A stretch of 64,000 nt of DNA from the NCBI RefSeq assembly GCF_014596935.1, contig NZ_JACVXC010000006.1, positions 62,001-126,000 on the forward strand, written 5' to 3'. The translations under genes and the position numbers were made by a program. This document shows positions 42,838 to 53,110 of this stretch, piece by piece. The DNA comes from Aestuariibaculum suncheonense (GTDB lineage Bacteria; Bacteroidota; Bacteroidia; Flavobacteriales; Flavobacteriaceae). Numbering within the stretch: the stretch's first letter is position 1; each line of letters begins with the position of its first letter. The notes beneath the pieces were generated by a model that did not search any database, had not been told where the DNA came from, and saw only the letters and a program-made list of their open reading frames with translations.

Positions 42838-44628
42838 TTATTTTGTGAATTTTAATAGTTGTCTTCTGTAGGCTGTTAATAGTTTTGATTTAGAAATGTA
42901 GCCAAAGTATTTTCCAGATTTAACCACAGGTAAGTTCCATGCACCGGTAGACTTGAATTTTTCCATAATATCGTTCATGGTGTCTTCATTGTAGTTTATA
43001 ATACCGGCATCGGCATGCATAATATCTGTAACACTAACTTTATCGTAAAGATCGGCATTAAACATCATGTGTCGTATATCATCGAGTCTAATTACGCCTA
43101 AAAATTCGTTGTCGTCGTTAACCACGGGAAAATGATTTCTTGATGATTTTGCTACGGCTTCATTTAAAATGTATCCCAGAGACATTTCGGGTTTTAGTTT
43201 AACGAAATTGGTCTCTATTACTTTATCGATATCTAAAGCCATTAAGGTGTTTTGATCCTTATCATGGGTCATAAGCTCGCCGCGCTCGGCAAGCTTCATG
43301 GTGTAAATTGAATGTGAGACGTAGTATTTCGTAATGGCAAAGGATATGGCAGCAACAATCATTAAGGGAACAAAAAGTTCGTGTCCACTCGTGATTTCTG
43401 CAATAAGGAATATAGCCGTTAAGGGTGCATGAAGCACCCCTGCCATTAAACCTGTCATACCTAAAAGGGTAAAATTAGCTTCGTTAACAGAAAACCCTAG
43501 TCCTATATTATTAATTATTTTGGCAAAGGCATTTCCTAAAGCACTTCCCATAATAAGCGTTGGAATAAAAATCCCTCCTACGCCACCGGCACCAAATGTG
43601 GTGGTCATCGCAACAGCTTTAAAAATAGCAATACCAAGTAGCATGGCAATAACAACCCAGATATTGTTTAAATCTAAATTTTTAAAGGGGGTGGTGCTAA
43701 TTGCTGATAGATGGTCGCCTTTTAAAAGGTTATTCATAATGCCGTAACCTTCCCCGTAAAGCGGCGGTATAAAGTAGAGCATGGTTCCAATTGCTAATCC
43801 GCCAATTAATAGGCGCTTGGCACGACTTTCAAATTGTTTAAAAAAATTAGTGATGGCAAAAAATACTTTTGAAAAATATACCGATGAAAACGCTGTTACA
43901 ATGCCTAATAGGATATAGATGGGAATATCTTTAAAACTGAAAGTATCTTTTATAATAACATGTAACAAAACATCGGTTCCTAAAAACATGTAGGATGTAA
44001 TTACTGCAGAAACCGAAGCTAATAATAAAGGGACTAAAGAGGTGAAGGCAATATCAAGACTAAAAATTTCTACAGCAAATACAATTGCGGCGATGGGGGC
44101 TTTAAACATCGAAGCCATTGCCCCGGCCGAAGTACAACCAATAAGTAGCAATCGGGTTTTAGTGTTCATATGAAACAATTGTGCTGTGTTCGATCCTAAA
44201 GCCGAACCAACACTTACGGCGGGACCTTGTAATCCAACCGATCCACCAAATCCTGCTGTTAGTGGAGCCGTGATTAAAGCGGCGTAAATATTATATCTTG
44301 GAAGAATACCATTTAGTTTCGACAAGCCGTATAAGGTTGTTGAAATACCATGTCCAATATGTTTTTTAAGCCAGGTTTGCTTAATGATATAAACCAGGGC
44401 CAAGCCAATGATTGGAAAGATGAAATATAAGGTGTTTTGGTAGTTTTTAAATAAGTTTAGCTCAAGAAGTGATCTTATAAAATGTGTAAGATTTTTTAAA
44501 ACCACTGTCCCTACCCCAGCAAGAATGCCAACCAAAACGCTTAAAATATAGATAAATTGCCTCTCGGAAATATGTTTGTATTTCCAAATTAAAAACTTTC
44601 GTAATAGATCTTTAGCATCAAAAGACAT
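42838..44628 (-). CDS. ClC-family chloride channel with CBS pair; gating Glu replaced by Gln
   Basis: 596 aa: ten or more membrane segments, then two CBS motifs (ETNFVKLKPEMSLGYIL...FPVVNDDNEFLGVIRLDD; VTDIMHADAGIINYNEDTM...LPVVKSGKYFGYISKSK). The filter motif that is GREGP in classic ClC reads GLQGP here (codon CAA), so the external gating glutamate is Gln. The inner proton glutamate position (FIIEEM in E. coli) is FAVEIF, lacking the second Glu. Both changes point to a channel rather than a chloride/proton exchanger. GHGIST stands where GSGIP is expected. Tandem paralogue of the next gene, 43 bp apart. Confidence 0.93.
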   Translation of the reverse strand: MSFDAKDLLRKFLIWKYKHISERQFIYILSVLVGILAGVGTVVLKNLTHFIRSLLELNLFKNYQNTLYFIFPIIGLALVYIIKQTWLKKHIGHGISTTLYGLSKLNGILPRYNIYAALITAPLTAGFGGSVGLQGPAVSVGSALGSNTAQLFHMNTKTRLLLIGCTSAGAMASMFKAPIAAIVFAVEIFSLDIAFTSLVPLLLASVSAVITSYMFLGTDVLLHVIIKDTFSFKDIPIYILLGIVTAFSSVYFSKVFFAITNFFKQFESRAKRLLIGGLAIGTMLYFIPPLYGEGYGIMNNLLKGDHLSAISTTPFKNLDLNNIWVVIAMLLGIAIFKAVAMTTTFGAGGVGGIFIPTLIMGSALGNAFAKIINNIGLGFSVNEANFTLLGMTGLMAGVLHAPLTAIFLIAEITSGHELFVPLMIVAAISFAITKYYVSHSIYTMKLAERGELMTHDKDQNTLMALDIDKVIETNFVKLKPEMSLGYILNEAVAKSSRNHFPVVNDDNEFLGVIRLDDIRHMMFNADLYDKVSVTDIMHADAGIINYNEDTMNDIMEKFKSTGAWNLPVVKSGKYFGYISKSKLLTAYRRQLLKFTK

Positions 44629-44671
44629 GCTTATAAAGTTAATAAATAAATGCTTCAGAATATAGCTTATA

Positions 44672-46465
44672 TTAAGAATTTACTTGTAAGGTAATTAATT
44701 GTCTGCGGTAAGCTGTTAATAACTTAGATTTAGAGATAAAACCAAAATAGATGCCGTTTTTAGTTACAGGTAAATTCCATGCGCTACTGTCTTGGAATTT
44801 TCGCATTATATCTGTCATTTTATCTTTATCTAGGTTGATAACGGCTGGTGGTTTTTGCATGACATCGGTAGCAACAACATCTTTGTAGAGTGACTGGTCG
44901 AACATAATTGGGCGTAAATCATCCAGTAATATAATGCCTTGAAGTTTTTGCGTGTCTTCTTTTACTACAGGGAAAATGTTTCGATTCGATTTTATAACGG
45001 CTTCATGAATCATTTGCTCAAGATTCATTTCTGGAGTAATTGATATAAAGTTGGTTTCAATTACTTTATCGATGTCCATTAACGTTAAAACGGCATGATC
45101 TTTATCGTGTGTAATAAGTTCGCCTTTTCTACCTAATTCCATGTTATAAACGGAATGATGCTTGTAGTACTTCGTAATCCCAAATGAAATAGTAGCAGTT
45201 AACATTAGAGGAATAAAAAGTTCATAACCGCCTGTTAGTTCAGCAATCAAAAAGATGGCGGTAAGTGGCGCATGTAGAACACCAGCTAATAAGCCAGCCA
45301 TACCCACCAGTGTAAAATTGCTTTCAGAAACAGGATCGCTAAATAAACCGCAGTGATTAATAATTTTAGCAATGCAATTCCCCATAATGCTCCCCATAAA
45401 CAGCGTAGGTGCAAAAATGCCACCGACACCGCCAGCACCAAAAGTTAAACAGCTGGCAATAATCTTGAAGAAAATTAATCCGCCAAGAAGCATAACAACA
45501 ATCCAGATATTATCGGTATCCATATGAAACAGATTGCTTTGAAGTGCTTTTTCTGGATTACCAATAATTAGATTGTTGATAACATCGAAACCTTCACCGT
45601 ATAAAGGTGGAATTAAAAAGATTAAAAGTCCAAGTCCCAACCCTCCAATAAGTAAACGTTTTATAGGTGAATCAATTTTGTCGAAAAACGTATGGATTCT
45701 ATCGTATACTTCGGTGAAATAAATAGAAATAAAAGCAGCAACAACGCCTAATAACATATAAAAAGGAGCGTCGTTTATATAGAATTTATCTTCAATTCTA
45801 AATGGCAATAAAATATCATCACCAAAGAAAAAATAAGAGGTTAAAACAGCCGAAAGCGAAGCCAATAATAAGGGTAGCATTGAGGCTATGGTTAAATCTA
45901 AACTGAAGACCTCTATGGCAAAAATAATAGCTGCAATAGGAGCTTTAAATATAGAACTCATCGCTCCGGCTGCAGCACAACCAATAAGAAGGTTTCTTGA
46001 GGTTTGATTCATATGAAACATTCTTGAGATGTTTGAACCTAGAGCTGCTCCGGTTGCAACAGTTGGGCCTTCCAATCCTACCGATCCACCAAAGCCTACG
46101 GTAAGGGGAGCTGTTAAAATAGACCCGAACATTTGGTAGCGTTTCATGATACCTTTACGTTTAGCCATAGCGTAAAGTGTAGAAGGTATACCATGACTTA
46201 CTTTATTTCTTATAACATATTTAATAATTAAGTAAACTAGGGATAAACCAAGAATAGGAAACAAAAAATAAAAAGCATGATGATAATCTGCAATAAGTTT
46301 ACCTTCTAATAAATGCTGAATAAAGTGTGTTAAGTTTTTTAATACAACGGCACCAACACCTGAAGTGAAGCCAACAACTATACTTAAAATATAAATAAAT
46401 TGTCTGTGAGAGATGTGCTTGGCTCTCCAGATTAAAATCTGCTTTAAAATGGTTTGTTTGGGCAT
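44672..46465 (-). CDS. ClC-family chloride channel with CBS pair; gating Glu retained
   Basis: 597 aa, same architecture as its downstream neighbour and clearly a duplicate (near-identical C-termini SKSKLLTAYRRQL). Here the gating motif is GLEGP (codon GAA), so Glu is kept; the inner site reads FAIEVF, again without the proton glutamate. SHGIPSTLYAM is the anion-binding loop. CBS pair in the last 140 residues. It follows aspS after a terminator. Confidence 0.94.
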   Translation of the reverse strand: MPKQTILKQILIWRAKHISHRQFIYILSIVVGFTSGVGAVVLKNLTHFIQHLLEGKLIADYHHAFYFLFPILGLSLVYLIIKYVIRNKVSHGIPSTLYAMAKRKGIMKRYQMFGSILTAPLTVGFGGSVGLEGPTVATGAALGSNISRMFHMNQTSRNLLIGCAAAGAMSSIFKAPIAAIIFAIEVFSLDLTIASMLPLLLASLSAVLTSYFFFGDDILLPFRIEDKFYINDAPFYMLLGVVAAFISIYFTEVYDRIHTFFDKIDSPIKRLLIGGLGLGLLIFLIPPLYGEGFDVINNLIIGNPEKALQSNLFHMDTDNIWIVVMLLGGLIFFKIIASCLTFGAGGVGGIFAPTLFMGSIMGNCIAKIINHCGLFSDPVSESNFTLVGMAGLLAGVLHAPLTAIFLIAELTGGYELFIPLMLTATISFGITKYYKHHSVYNMELGRKGELITHDKDHAVLTLMDIDKVIETNFISITPEMNLEQMIHEAVIKSNRNIFPVVKEDTQKLQGIILLDDLRPIMFDQSLYKDVVATDVMQKPPAVINLDKDKMTDIMRKFQDSSAWNLPVTKNGIYFGFISKSKLLTAYRRQLITLQVNS

Positions 46466-46486
46466 AGTATTTATAAAGCTATCAAA

Positions 46487-46509
46487 AAATCCTGCAAAAA
46501 GCAGGATTT
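46487..46509 (-). terminator. Intrinsic terminator after aspS
   Basis: 9-bp stem AAATCCTGC / GCAGGATTT, 5-nt loop, T run on the minus strand, 3 bp beyond the stop; it separates aspS from the ClC pair. Confidence 0.88.
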
Positions 46510-46512
46510 AGA

Positions 46513-48267
46513 TTATTGTTTTATATTAAGTTTTAAACTTAGCTCTGTTAATTGTGCATCGTCAATAGGAGCAGGTGCATCAATCATTACATCGCGACCA
46601 GAATTGTTTTTAGGGAATGCGATAAAATCACGAATGGTTTCTTGTCCGCCTAAAATAGATACTAATCTATCCAAGCCAAAGGCCAAACCACCATGTGGTG
46701 GTGCGCCATATTGGAAGGCATCCATTAAGAAACCAAATTGGGCTTTAGCTTCTTCAGGAGTGAATCCTAAATAATCGAACATTAATGCTTGTGTTTCTTT
46801 ATCGTGAATACGAATAGAACCACCACCAATTTCGTTTCCGTTTAAAACTAAATCGTAAGCATTAGCTTTTACAGCACCTGGATCGGTTTTTAGTAATTCT
46901 AACTGCCCTGGTTTAGGAGAGGTGAACGGGTGGTGCATGGCGTGATAACGTTCGGTGTCTTCATCCCATTCTAATAGCGGGAAGTCCATCACCCATAGCG
47001 GCGCGAACTCCTCAGGGTTACGTAAGCCTAAACGTTCTGCCAATTCCATACGTAACGCACTTAATTGTGCACGTACTTTATTTTTATCGCCAGAAAGCAC
47101 ACAAATTAAATCGCCAGCTTTAGCTCCGGTAACTTCAGCCCATTTTGCCAAATCGTCGTTGTCGTAGAATTTATCTACAGATGATTTAAACGTCCCATCG
47201 TCGTTGCAACGACAGTACACCATACCTAAGGCACCAACTTGCGGACGTTTTACCCAGTCGATTAACTGATCGATTTCTTTTCTTGTGTATGCATTTCCAC
47301 CAGGAACAGCAATACCAACAACTAATTCTGCACTGTTGAAAACTCCGAAATCTTTATGTTGAGCAACGGCGTTTAACTCACCAAACTGCATTCCAAAGCG
47401 AATATCCGGTTTATCGTTTCCGTATAAACGCATGGCATCGTCGTATTGCATTCTTGGGAATTTTTCAATCTCGATACCTTTTACTTCTTTTAGTAAGTGG
47501 CGTGTTAAGCCTTCAAAAGCATTTAAAATATCTTCTTGCTCGATAAATGCCATTTCGCAATCTATCTGAGTAAACTCAGGCTGTCTGTCGGCGCGTAAAT
47601 CTTCATCTCTAAAACACTTTACAATCTGGAAATATTTATCCATACCACCTACCATAAGCAGCTGCTTAAAGGTTTGCGGTGACTGTGGAAGCGCATAAAA
47701 CTGCCCTTCGTTCATGCGTGATGGAACTACGAAATCACGTGCGCCTTCTGGTGTCGATTTTATTAAGTAAGGGGTTTCAACCTCTATAAATCCTTCTTTC
47801 GATAAATAGTTGCGAACCTCCTGAGTTACCTTATGTCTGAAAATAAGATTGTTTTTTACCGGATTACGACGAATATCCAAGTATCGGTATTTCATTCGTA
47901 AATCTTCACCACCATCGGTTTTGTCCTCAATAGTGAATGGCGGTAATTTAGCTTCGTTTAAAATGTTTAGTTCTGAAACTAATATTTCAATATCTCCGGT
48001 TGGGATATTCGGGTTTTTAGAAGTACGTTCAATAACGGTTCCTTTTACCTGAATAACAAATTCGCGACCAAGGTTTTGTGCCTGCTCCATCATGTCTTTG
48101 GATGTGCGTTCCTCGTCGAAAACCAATTGGGTAATACCATAGCGGTCTCTTAAATCTACCCAAACTATAAATCCTTTATCTCTAGATTTTTGAACCCAAC
48201 CTGCAAGGGTTACTTCTTTATTAATATGTGATGCATTTAACTCACCACAATTATGACTTCTGTACAT
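46513..48267 (-). CDS. aspS: Aspartyl-tRNA synthetase
   Basis: 584 aa class II synthetase of the bacterial type. N-terminal OB anticodon-binding domain ([20 protein letters not shown]); motif 2 [18 protein letters not shown]; the bacterial GAD insertion domain (about residues 290-410); motif 3 [16 protein letters not shown]. Promoter TAAATTTG (48293-48286) lies 19 bp before the ATG. Confidence 0.97.
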   Translation of the reverse strand: MYRSHNCGELNASHINKEVTLAGWVQKSRDKGFIVWVDLRDRYGITQLVFDEERTSKDMMEQAQNLGREFVIQVKGTVIERTSKNPNIPTGDIEILVSELNILNEAKLPPFTIEDKTDGGEDLRMKYRYLDIRRNPVKNNLIFRHKVTQEVRNYLSKEGFIEVETPYLIKSTPEGARDFVVPSRMNEGQFYALPQSPQTFKQLLMVGGMDKYFQIVKCFRDEDLRADRQPEFTQIDCEMAFIEQEDILNAFEGLTRHLLKEVKGIEIEKFPRMQYDDAMRLYGNDKPDIRFGMQFGELNAVAQHKDFGVFNSAELVVGIAVPGGNAYTRKEIDQLIDWVKRPQVGALGMVYCRCNDDGTFKSSVDKFYDNDDLAKWAEVTGAKAGDLICVLSGDKNKVRAQLSALRMELAERLGLRNPEEFAPLWVMDFPLLEWDEDTERYHAMHHPFTSPKPGQLELLKTDPGAVKANAYDLVLNGNEIGGGSIRIHDKETQALMFDYLGFTPEEAKAQFGFLMDAFQYGAPPHGGLAFGLDRLVSILGGQETIRDFIAFPKNNSGRDVMIDAPAPIDDAQLTELSLKLNIKQ

Positions 48268-48285
48268 AATGAAATTTTAGAGTTG

Positions 48286-48293
48286 CAAATTTA
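48286..48293 (-). promoter_or_regulatory. -7 element TAAATTTG of aspS
   Basis: Exact TAnnTTTG, G at 48286, 19 bp upstream of the ATG; here the mRNA would have a short leader, in contrast to dxs and tadA. Confidence 0.6.
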
Positions 48294-48318
48294 ATGAAGT
48301 TTACTGATTAACAATAAA

Positions 48319-48346
48319 AAAAGCCCCGACATTTGTCAGGGCTTTT
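48319..48346 (-). terminator. Intrinsic terminator after the RND gene
   Basis: 12-bp stem AAAAGCCCCGAC / GTCAGGGCTTTT with one C-A mismatch, loop ATTT, long T run on the minus strand; it ends the efflux operon. Confidence 0.88.
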
Positions 48347-48381
48347 CTGCTATTAATTAAGGCTTAGGTATAAAGCTTTAA

Positions 48382-51300
48382 CTAATCTTCAATAGGCGTG
48401 TTAGTCACCACTGCAAATTGTTCTTTAGTGTCGTCTGAACGCAGTTTTTCACTTAGCCACATTTTAAACTTCATGCTTAAGAAGAATAAAACTGGCACTA
48501 CAATCAGGGTTAAGAAGGTTGCTACAAACAGACCATAAATAACTGTCCAAGCTAGGGGGCCCCAAAAGACTACGTTATCACCTCCCATGTAAATATGTGG
48601 GTTAAATTCGCTGAATAAGGTAAAGAAGTTAATGTTTAATCCAATAGCCAGCGGTACTAAACCGAGAATGGTTGTAATCGCTGTTAATAATACCGGACGT
48701 AAACGAGCCTTACCGGCTTTTACGATACTTTCGAATAAATCATCGACTTGTAAATATTCATCGGAATCCAGATCTAAAACATGTTTTTTTCTATCGATTA
48801 ATAACTGTGCGTAATCGAGTAAGACTACCCCGTTATTTACCACAATTCCGGCGAGGGAGATGATTCCCACCATAGTCATCATGATAACGAAAGCGCTACC
48901 TGTGATTACGAGTCCGCCAAATACTCCAATGAAACTTAGGAAAATAGCCAGCATAATAATGGCTGGTTTTGATACTGAGTTAAACTGGAAAATTAAGATG
49001 AAGAAAATTAATCCAAGCCCTGTAAAGAAGGCTCCCATTAAGAATGCCATTTGCTTGTTTTGTTCTTCTATTTGTCCGGTATAATCAATTTTAATGCCTT
49101 TAGGTAAGCCATCATAACTCTTCATTTCATTTTGAATTTGCGTTACAATAGCTCCGGCATCGGTATATCCTGGCGATAATGCTGAGTATACGGTAACTAC
49201 ACGTTTGGTATCTTTGTGTTTTATGGCGCTAAAACCAGAAGTGTTTTCATGTGTTGCTACTGCCGATACAGGAATTTCTTTTAATTGTCCTGTATTGGTT
49301 CTAAAAGTGATATTCTGATTGAATAAGGCACTGGTATTATATCGGTTGTCTTCATTGAAACGTACATAAATATCATAGTCATCGCCATCTTCTTTATAAA
49401 TTCCGGCTTTAGACCCAAAGATAGAGTTACGCAGCTGTTGACCGATTTGGGCAGCACTAATACCTAGTTCTCCAGCCTTTTTTCTGTCTATAACCACTTT
49501 CATGGATGGTTTGTCCTTATTCACATCAATTTTAAGCTCGTCAATACCCGGAATATTTCTATTATTGATGAATTCACGCATATTTTCAGCGGTAGCGATA
49601 AGTTCGTTATAATCGTCTCCCTCAATTTCAATATTAATTGGCGCACCGGCCGGTGGTCCATTAGCATCTTTTTCAACAGAAATTAGAACGCCTGGAAAAA
49701 TACCAACTAAATCTTCCTGAACTTTTTGGCGTAAGAGTTCACTATCGGCACCTCGACGGTATTTATATTCACGCATCGATGCGGTAATTTTAGCCTTATG
49801 CGGCATTTCGGCAGCCGAGCCACCATCAGTTTGAGGATTTCCTGCACCTTCACCAACCTGAGAAACGGCACTTTCTACAAGGAAATTATAATTACCGTCT
49901 TTGTACTGATTGTTGTCCAGAACTTTATAAACACGCTTTTCAATTTCTTTTGTTATGGCGTTTGTTTTTTCAATGGCTGTACCCTGTGGATATTCAATGT
50001 AGACAATAATTTGGTTGGGTTTATTGTCGGGAAAGAATTCTACTTTAGTACGTTGAGTACCTAATGAAATACCAAAAGCAATAAACGAAAGAATTAACAA
50101 AGCGAATGTACCAATACTGATGATGTAAGGCTTTTTGCCTGAAAGTGCCCAACGTAGTTGCCCCTCGTACCAGCGCTCAAGCTTTACCAGTGTTTTGGTT
50201 TGGAAGCTATTGGCCCACTTGCGTAAAAATAATCGGTAAACCCATAGTAATATGGCTGTAACCACCATAAGAGTCCCTAAAGCACGGTATGGACCGCCTA
50301 CAATAAACACAATAATCCCGCAAACAACCATAATAGCTGTCATTCTAATAATGCGTTTTAACGGCATATCCTTGTCTTCAGTATTCATGAATTGAGATAC
50401 TAAAACCGAGTTGAAAAAGATCGCGACAAATAGAGATGATCCTAAGACAACCGATAGGGTAATAGGTAAAATCATCATAAACTCACCCATAATACCAGGC
50501 CATAATCCTAATGGAATAAAGGCGGCTACGGTTGTGGCGGTCGAGATGATAATAGGGAAGGCAATCTCACCAATACCTTCTTTGGCTGCCTGCATACGAC
50601 TCATGCCTTCTTCGTCCATCAAGCGGTACACATTTTCCACAACTACAATACCGTTGTCTACTAACATACCAAGCCCCATGATTAAACCAAACAGTACCAT
50701 GGTGTTTAAACTGTAACCTAATCCGTTAAGAATCATGAGTGACATGAACATGGACATAGGAATGGCAAATCCAACGAAAATAGCATTCTTAAAACCTAAG
50801 AAGAACATTAATACGGTAACCACCAAAAGTACCCCAAAAATGATGTTGTTTACCAGATCATCCACCTGGCCAATGGTTTTCTCAGACTGGTCGTTGGTAA
50901 TAGTTACTTTCAAATCGGCTGGAAATACATTGTCAATGGCATCTTTAACAATAACTTGAATTTGTTCAGAAGCTGCTACCATGTTCTTACCTGCACGTTT
51001 TTTAACGTCCAGCATTACAACCGGTTCACCATATTCTCGTGCAAATGTAGTTTTGTCTTCTTCCTGAAACGATACTTTAGCGATGTCTTTTAAGTAGGTT
51101 GCTTTTCCGTTTTCAGATTTAACCACAAAGTTTTCAAGCTCTGCAGGTTTTTCAATTTCACCAATAATTCGAATGGTTCTGCGTTGGCCGCTGGCTTTTA
51201 AATTTCCCGCAGACATGGTTATGTTACCATTGTTTATGGTGCCAATAACATCGTTGAAGGTTACTTTGGCAGCCATCATTTTATAGATGTCTACGGCAAC

Positions 51301-51900
51301 TTCAACTTCTTTTTCCTGAGCACCACGGATATCTACTTTTTTAATTTCGAGCAAGTCTTCAATTTCATCTTGAAGGTATTCGCCATACTCTTTTAACTTT
51401 TCAATAGGATAATCTCCAGAAATATTGATATTTAAAATTGGCATTTCTTCAGAAAGGCTTAACTCAAAAACATCCGGTTCTACTTTAGCTCCGTTAAAGG
51501 TTGGCCAGTCTTCACTTGAGGTTTCCTGATCGATCTCATCTTTAACCTTTTGTTTAGCCTGTTCAACAGTAATATTCTCATCAAACTCGACCATTAACAT
51601 GCCGTAATCTTCCTGCGATGTAGAGGTGATTTCAACAACATTACTAACCGTTTTTAAGCGGTCTTCAAGCGGATTGGTTATGAGTTTTTCGATGTCTTCT
51701 GCTGTATTTCCGGGAAACACAGAGCTTACGTAAATTTTAGTTTCGTTTACTTCGGGAAAATTTTCTCGAGGCATGTCGAAAAAGGCTGAAACTCCCAGGT
51801 AAAATATAACCACAATAAGCACATACATGGTGGTTTTATTATCTATCGCCCATGAAGATAAACCAAATTCTTTGTCGACTTTCTTTTTATTTTTAGTCAT
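48382..51900 (-). CDS. RND efflux transporter, inner-membrane subunit
   Basis: 1172 aa proton-driven pump, slightly longer than AcrB (about 1050). N-terminal helix, then NFPEVNETKIYVSSVFPGNTAEDIE and LKTVSNVVEITSTSQEDYG. Twelve membrane helices; proton-relay Asp in helix 4 region GLIMGLGMLVDNGIVVVENV; second-half GIISLAGIVVNNGVVLLDY. Porter loops carry the usual duplication. An extra membrane-rich insert near residues 530-570 (MVVCGIIVFIVGGPYRAL) accounts for the length. No Met/Glu features of CusA metal pumps are obvious, so a hydrophobic-compound pump is likelier. Last gene of the tetR-tolC-MFP-RND operon. Confidence 0.93.
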   Translation of the reverse strand: MTKNKKKVDKEFGLSSWAIDNKTTMYVLIVVIFYLGVSAFFDMPRENFPEVNETKIYVSSVFPGNTAEDIEKLITNPLEDRLKTVSNVVEITSTSQEDYGMLMVEFDENITVEQAKQKVKDEIDQETSSEDWPTFNGAKVEPDVFELSLSEEMPILNINISGDYPIEKLKEYGEYLQDEIEDLLEIKKVDIRGAQEKEVEVAVDIYKMMAAKVTFNDVIGTINNGNITMSAGNLKASGQRRTIRIIGEIEKPAELENFVVKSENGKATYLKDIAKVSFQEEDKTTFAREYGEPVVMLDVKKRAGKNMVAASEQIQVIVKDAIDNVFPADLKVTITNDQSEKTIGQVDDLVNNIIFGVLLVVTVLMFFLGFKNAIFVGFAIPMSMFMSLMILNGLGYSLNTMVLFGLIMGLGMLVDNGIVVVENVYRLMDEEGMSRMQAAKEGIGEIAFPIIISTATTVAAFIPLGLWPGIMGEFMMILPITLSVVLGSSLFVAIFFNSVLVSQFMNTEDKDMPLKRIIRMTAIMVVCGIIVFIVGGPYRALGTLMVVTAILLWVYRLFLRKWANSFQTKTLVKLERWYEGQLRWALSGKKPYIISIGTFALLILSFIAFGISLGTQRTKVEFFPDNKPNQIIVYIEYPQGTAIEKTNAITKEIEKRVYKVLDNNQYKDGNYNFLVESAVSQVGEGAGNPQTDGGSAAEMPHKAKITASMREYKYRRGADSELLRQKVQEDLVGIFPGVLISVEKDANGPPAGAPINIEIEGDDYNELIATAENMREFINNRNIPGIDELKIDVNKDKPSMKVVIDRKKAGELGISAAQIGQQLRNSIFGSKAGIYKEDGDDYDIYVRFNEDNRYNTSALFNQNITFRTNTGQLKEIPVSAVATHENTSGFSAIKHKDTKRVVTVYSALSPGYTDAGAIVTQIQNEMKSYDGLPKGIKIDYTGQIEEQNKQMAFLMGAFFTGLGLIFFILIFQFNSVSKPAIIMLAIFLSFIGVFGGLVITGSAFVIMMTMVGIISLAGIVVNNGVVLLDYAQLLIDRKKHVLDLDSDEYLQVDDLFESIVKAGKARLRPVLLTAITTILGLVPLAIGLNINFFTLFSEFNPHIYMGGDNVVFWGPLAWTVIYGLFVATFLTLIVVPVLFFLSMKFKMWLSEKLRSDDTKEQFAVVTNTPIED

Positions 51901-51913
51901 TACTTATTTTGGT

Positions 51914-53086
51914 TTAATAGTTAATTACTTCAACAGTTTGCCCGTCTTTTACGCTTCGCGCTCCTTCCTGAACAATCTCGGTACCGTTTTTAATACCTTC
52001 TAAAACTTCAATTACGTCGCCTTGGGTTTTACCGGTTTTAATAATTACTCGGTTAGCAACTCCAATATTTTCATCGTTTTTATCTTTAATAACGTAAACA
52101 TATTGTTCACCGTTTGCATTTTCAGAAATAATGCTTTGTGGCACTAAGAGTGCTTTTTCGTTGGTGTAATCGTTAATTTTCAGTCTTGCTGTTAAGTTCG
52201 GTTTTATCGTATTATCTTGATTAGGAATACCAACTTCTACCTTAAATGTTCTGTTGTCTGGATTGATGAAATCACCGGCCTGACGTACTTTGGTTTCTAC
52301 GGTAGTTCCAAGTACAGGAAATTCTACTATCACATTTTTGTCTTTAGTAACATCCGAAATGTATTTTTCTGGGATATCGGTTTCTATGTACATATTATTC
52401 AAATTCACAATACGCATAAGGGGGGATTGACCTGCAGCAACCACACTACCTTGTTCGGTAATCACATCGTCAATAGTACCAGAGAAAGGTGCCGTAACAT
52501 TGGTTTTTGCAATTTGTTGTTTTAACTGACTTACAGCTTCTTCCTGAGATTCGTAATTTGATTTTGCCTGTAAGTATTGAATTTCACTACCAATATTTTG
52601 TTCCCATAAACGTTTTTGACGCTCGAAAGTGGTTTTTGCTAAATCGGCCTGAATTTTTAGCTGTGCTAATTGCTGACTAAGACCACCGTCATCAATTTTA
52701 GCCAATAGCTGACCTTTACTTACCTTTTGGCCTTCTTTAACATAAACATTGGTTAAAATGCCATTGTATTCGGGAGTAATAACCAAAAGATTTTTAGTTG
52801 TTACATTACCTTGAATTTCTAACGTATGGTTAAACACTTCTTCTTTGGCCAGGAACGTGGTAATTAACGGAATATGTTTAACCGTATCCAATTTTGAAAT
52901 GGCTTCATCAAGAAGTTTAATTTTAGCATTTATAGCTTCCTGTTCATTAACTAATTCACCACGTTTTAGTCGAATTGTTTCTAAATTGTTGCTTTCTAGA
53001 ACTTTTTCAACAGAGTTCTTTTTCTTTTCGCCCCCACAAGAGATAAGCAGTATACTTATGATAAATAACGAATATATATGTTTCAT
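51914..53086 (-). CDS. RND efflux periplasmic adaptor (membrane fusion protein)
   Basis: 390 aa lipoprotein (signal with Cys in SILLISCGGEKKK). A coiled-coil start of about residues 30-70, then lipoyl halves VTPEYNGILTNVYVKEGQKVSKGQLLAKID and TNVTAPFSGTIDDVITEQGSVV flanking a helical hairpin; beta-barrel and membrane-proximal domains follow (VGIPNQDNTIKPNLTARLKI). It links the pump (13 bp downstream) to the TolC-like channel (24 bp upstream). Confidence 0.94.
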   Translation of the reverse strand: MKHIYSLFIISILLISCGGEKKKNSVEKVLESNNLETIRLKRGELVNEQEAINAKIKLLDEAISKLDTVKHIPLITTFLAKEEVFNHTLEIQGNVTTKNLLVITPEYNGILTNVYVKEGQKVSKGQLLAKIDDGGLSQQLAQLKIQADLAKTTFERQKRLWEQNIGSEIQYLQAKSNYESQEEAVSQLKQQIAKTNVTAPFSGTIDDVITEQGSVVAAGQSPLMRIVNLNNMYIETDIPEKYISDVTKDKNVIVEFPVLGTTVETKVRQAGDFINPDNRTFKVEVGIPNQDNTIKPNLTARLKINDYTNEKALLVPQSIISENANGEQYVYVIKDKNDENIGVANRVIIKTGKTQGDVIEVLEGIKNGTEIVQEGARSVKDGQTVEVINY

Positions 53087-53110
53087 TTTGTATGGAATTT
53101 TTTTGATTGA

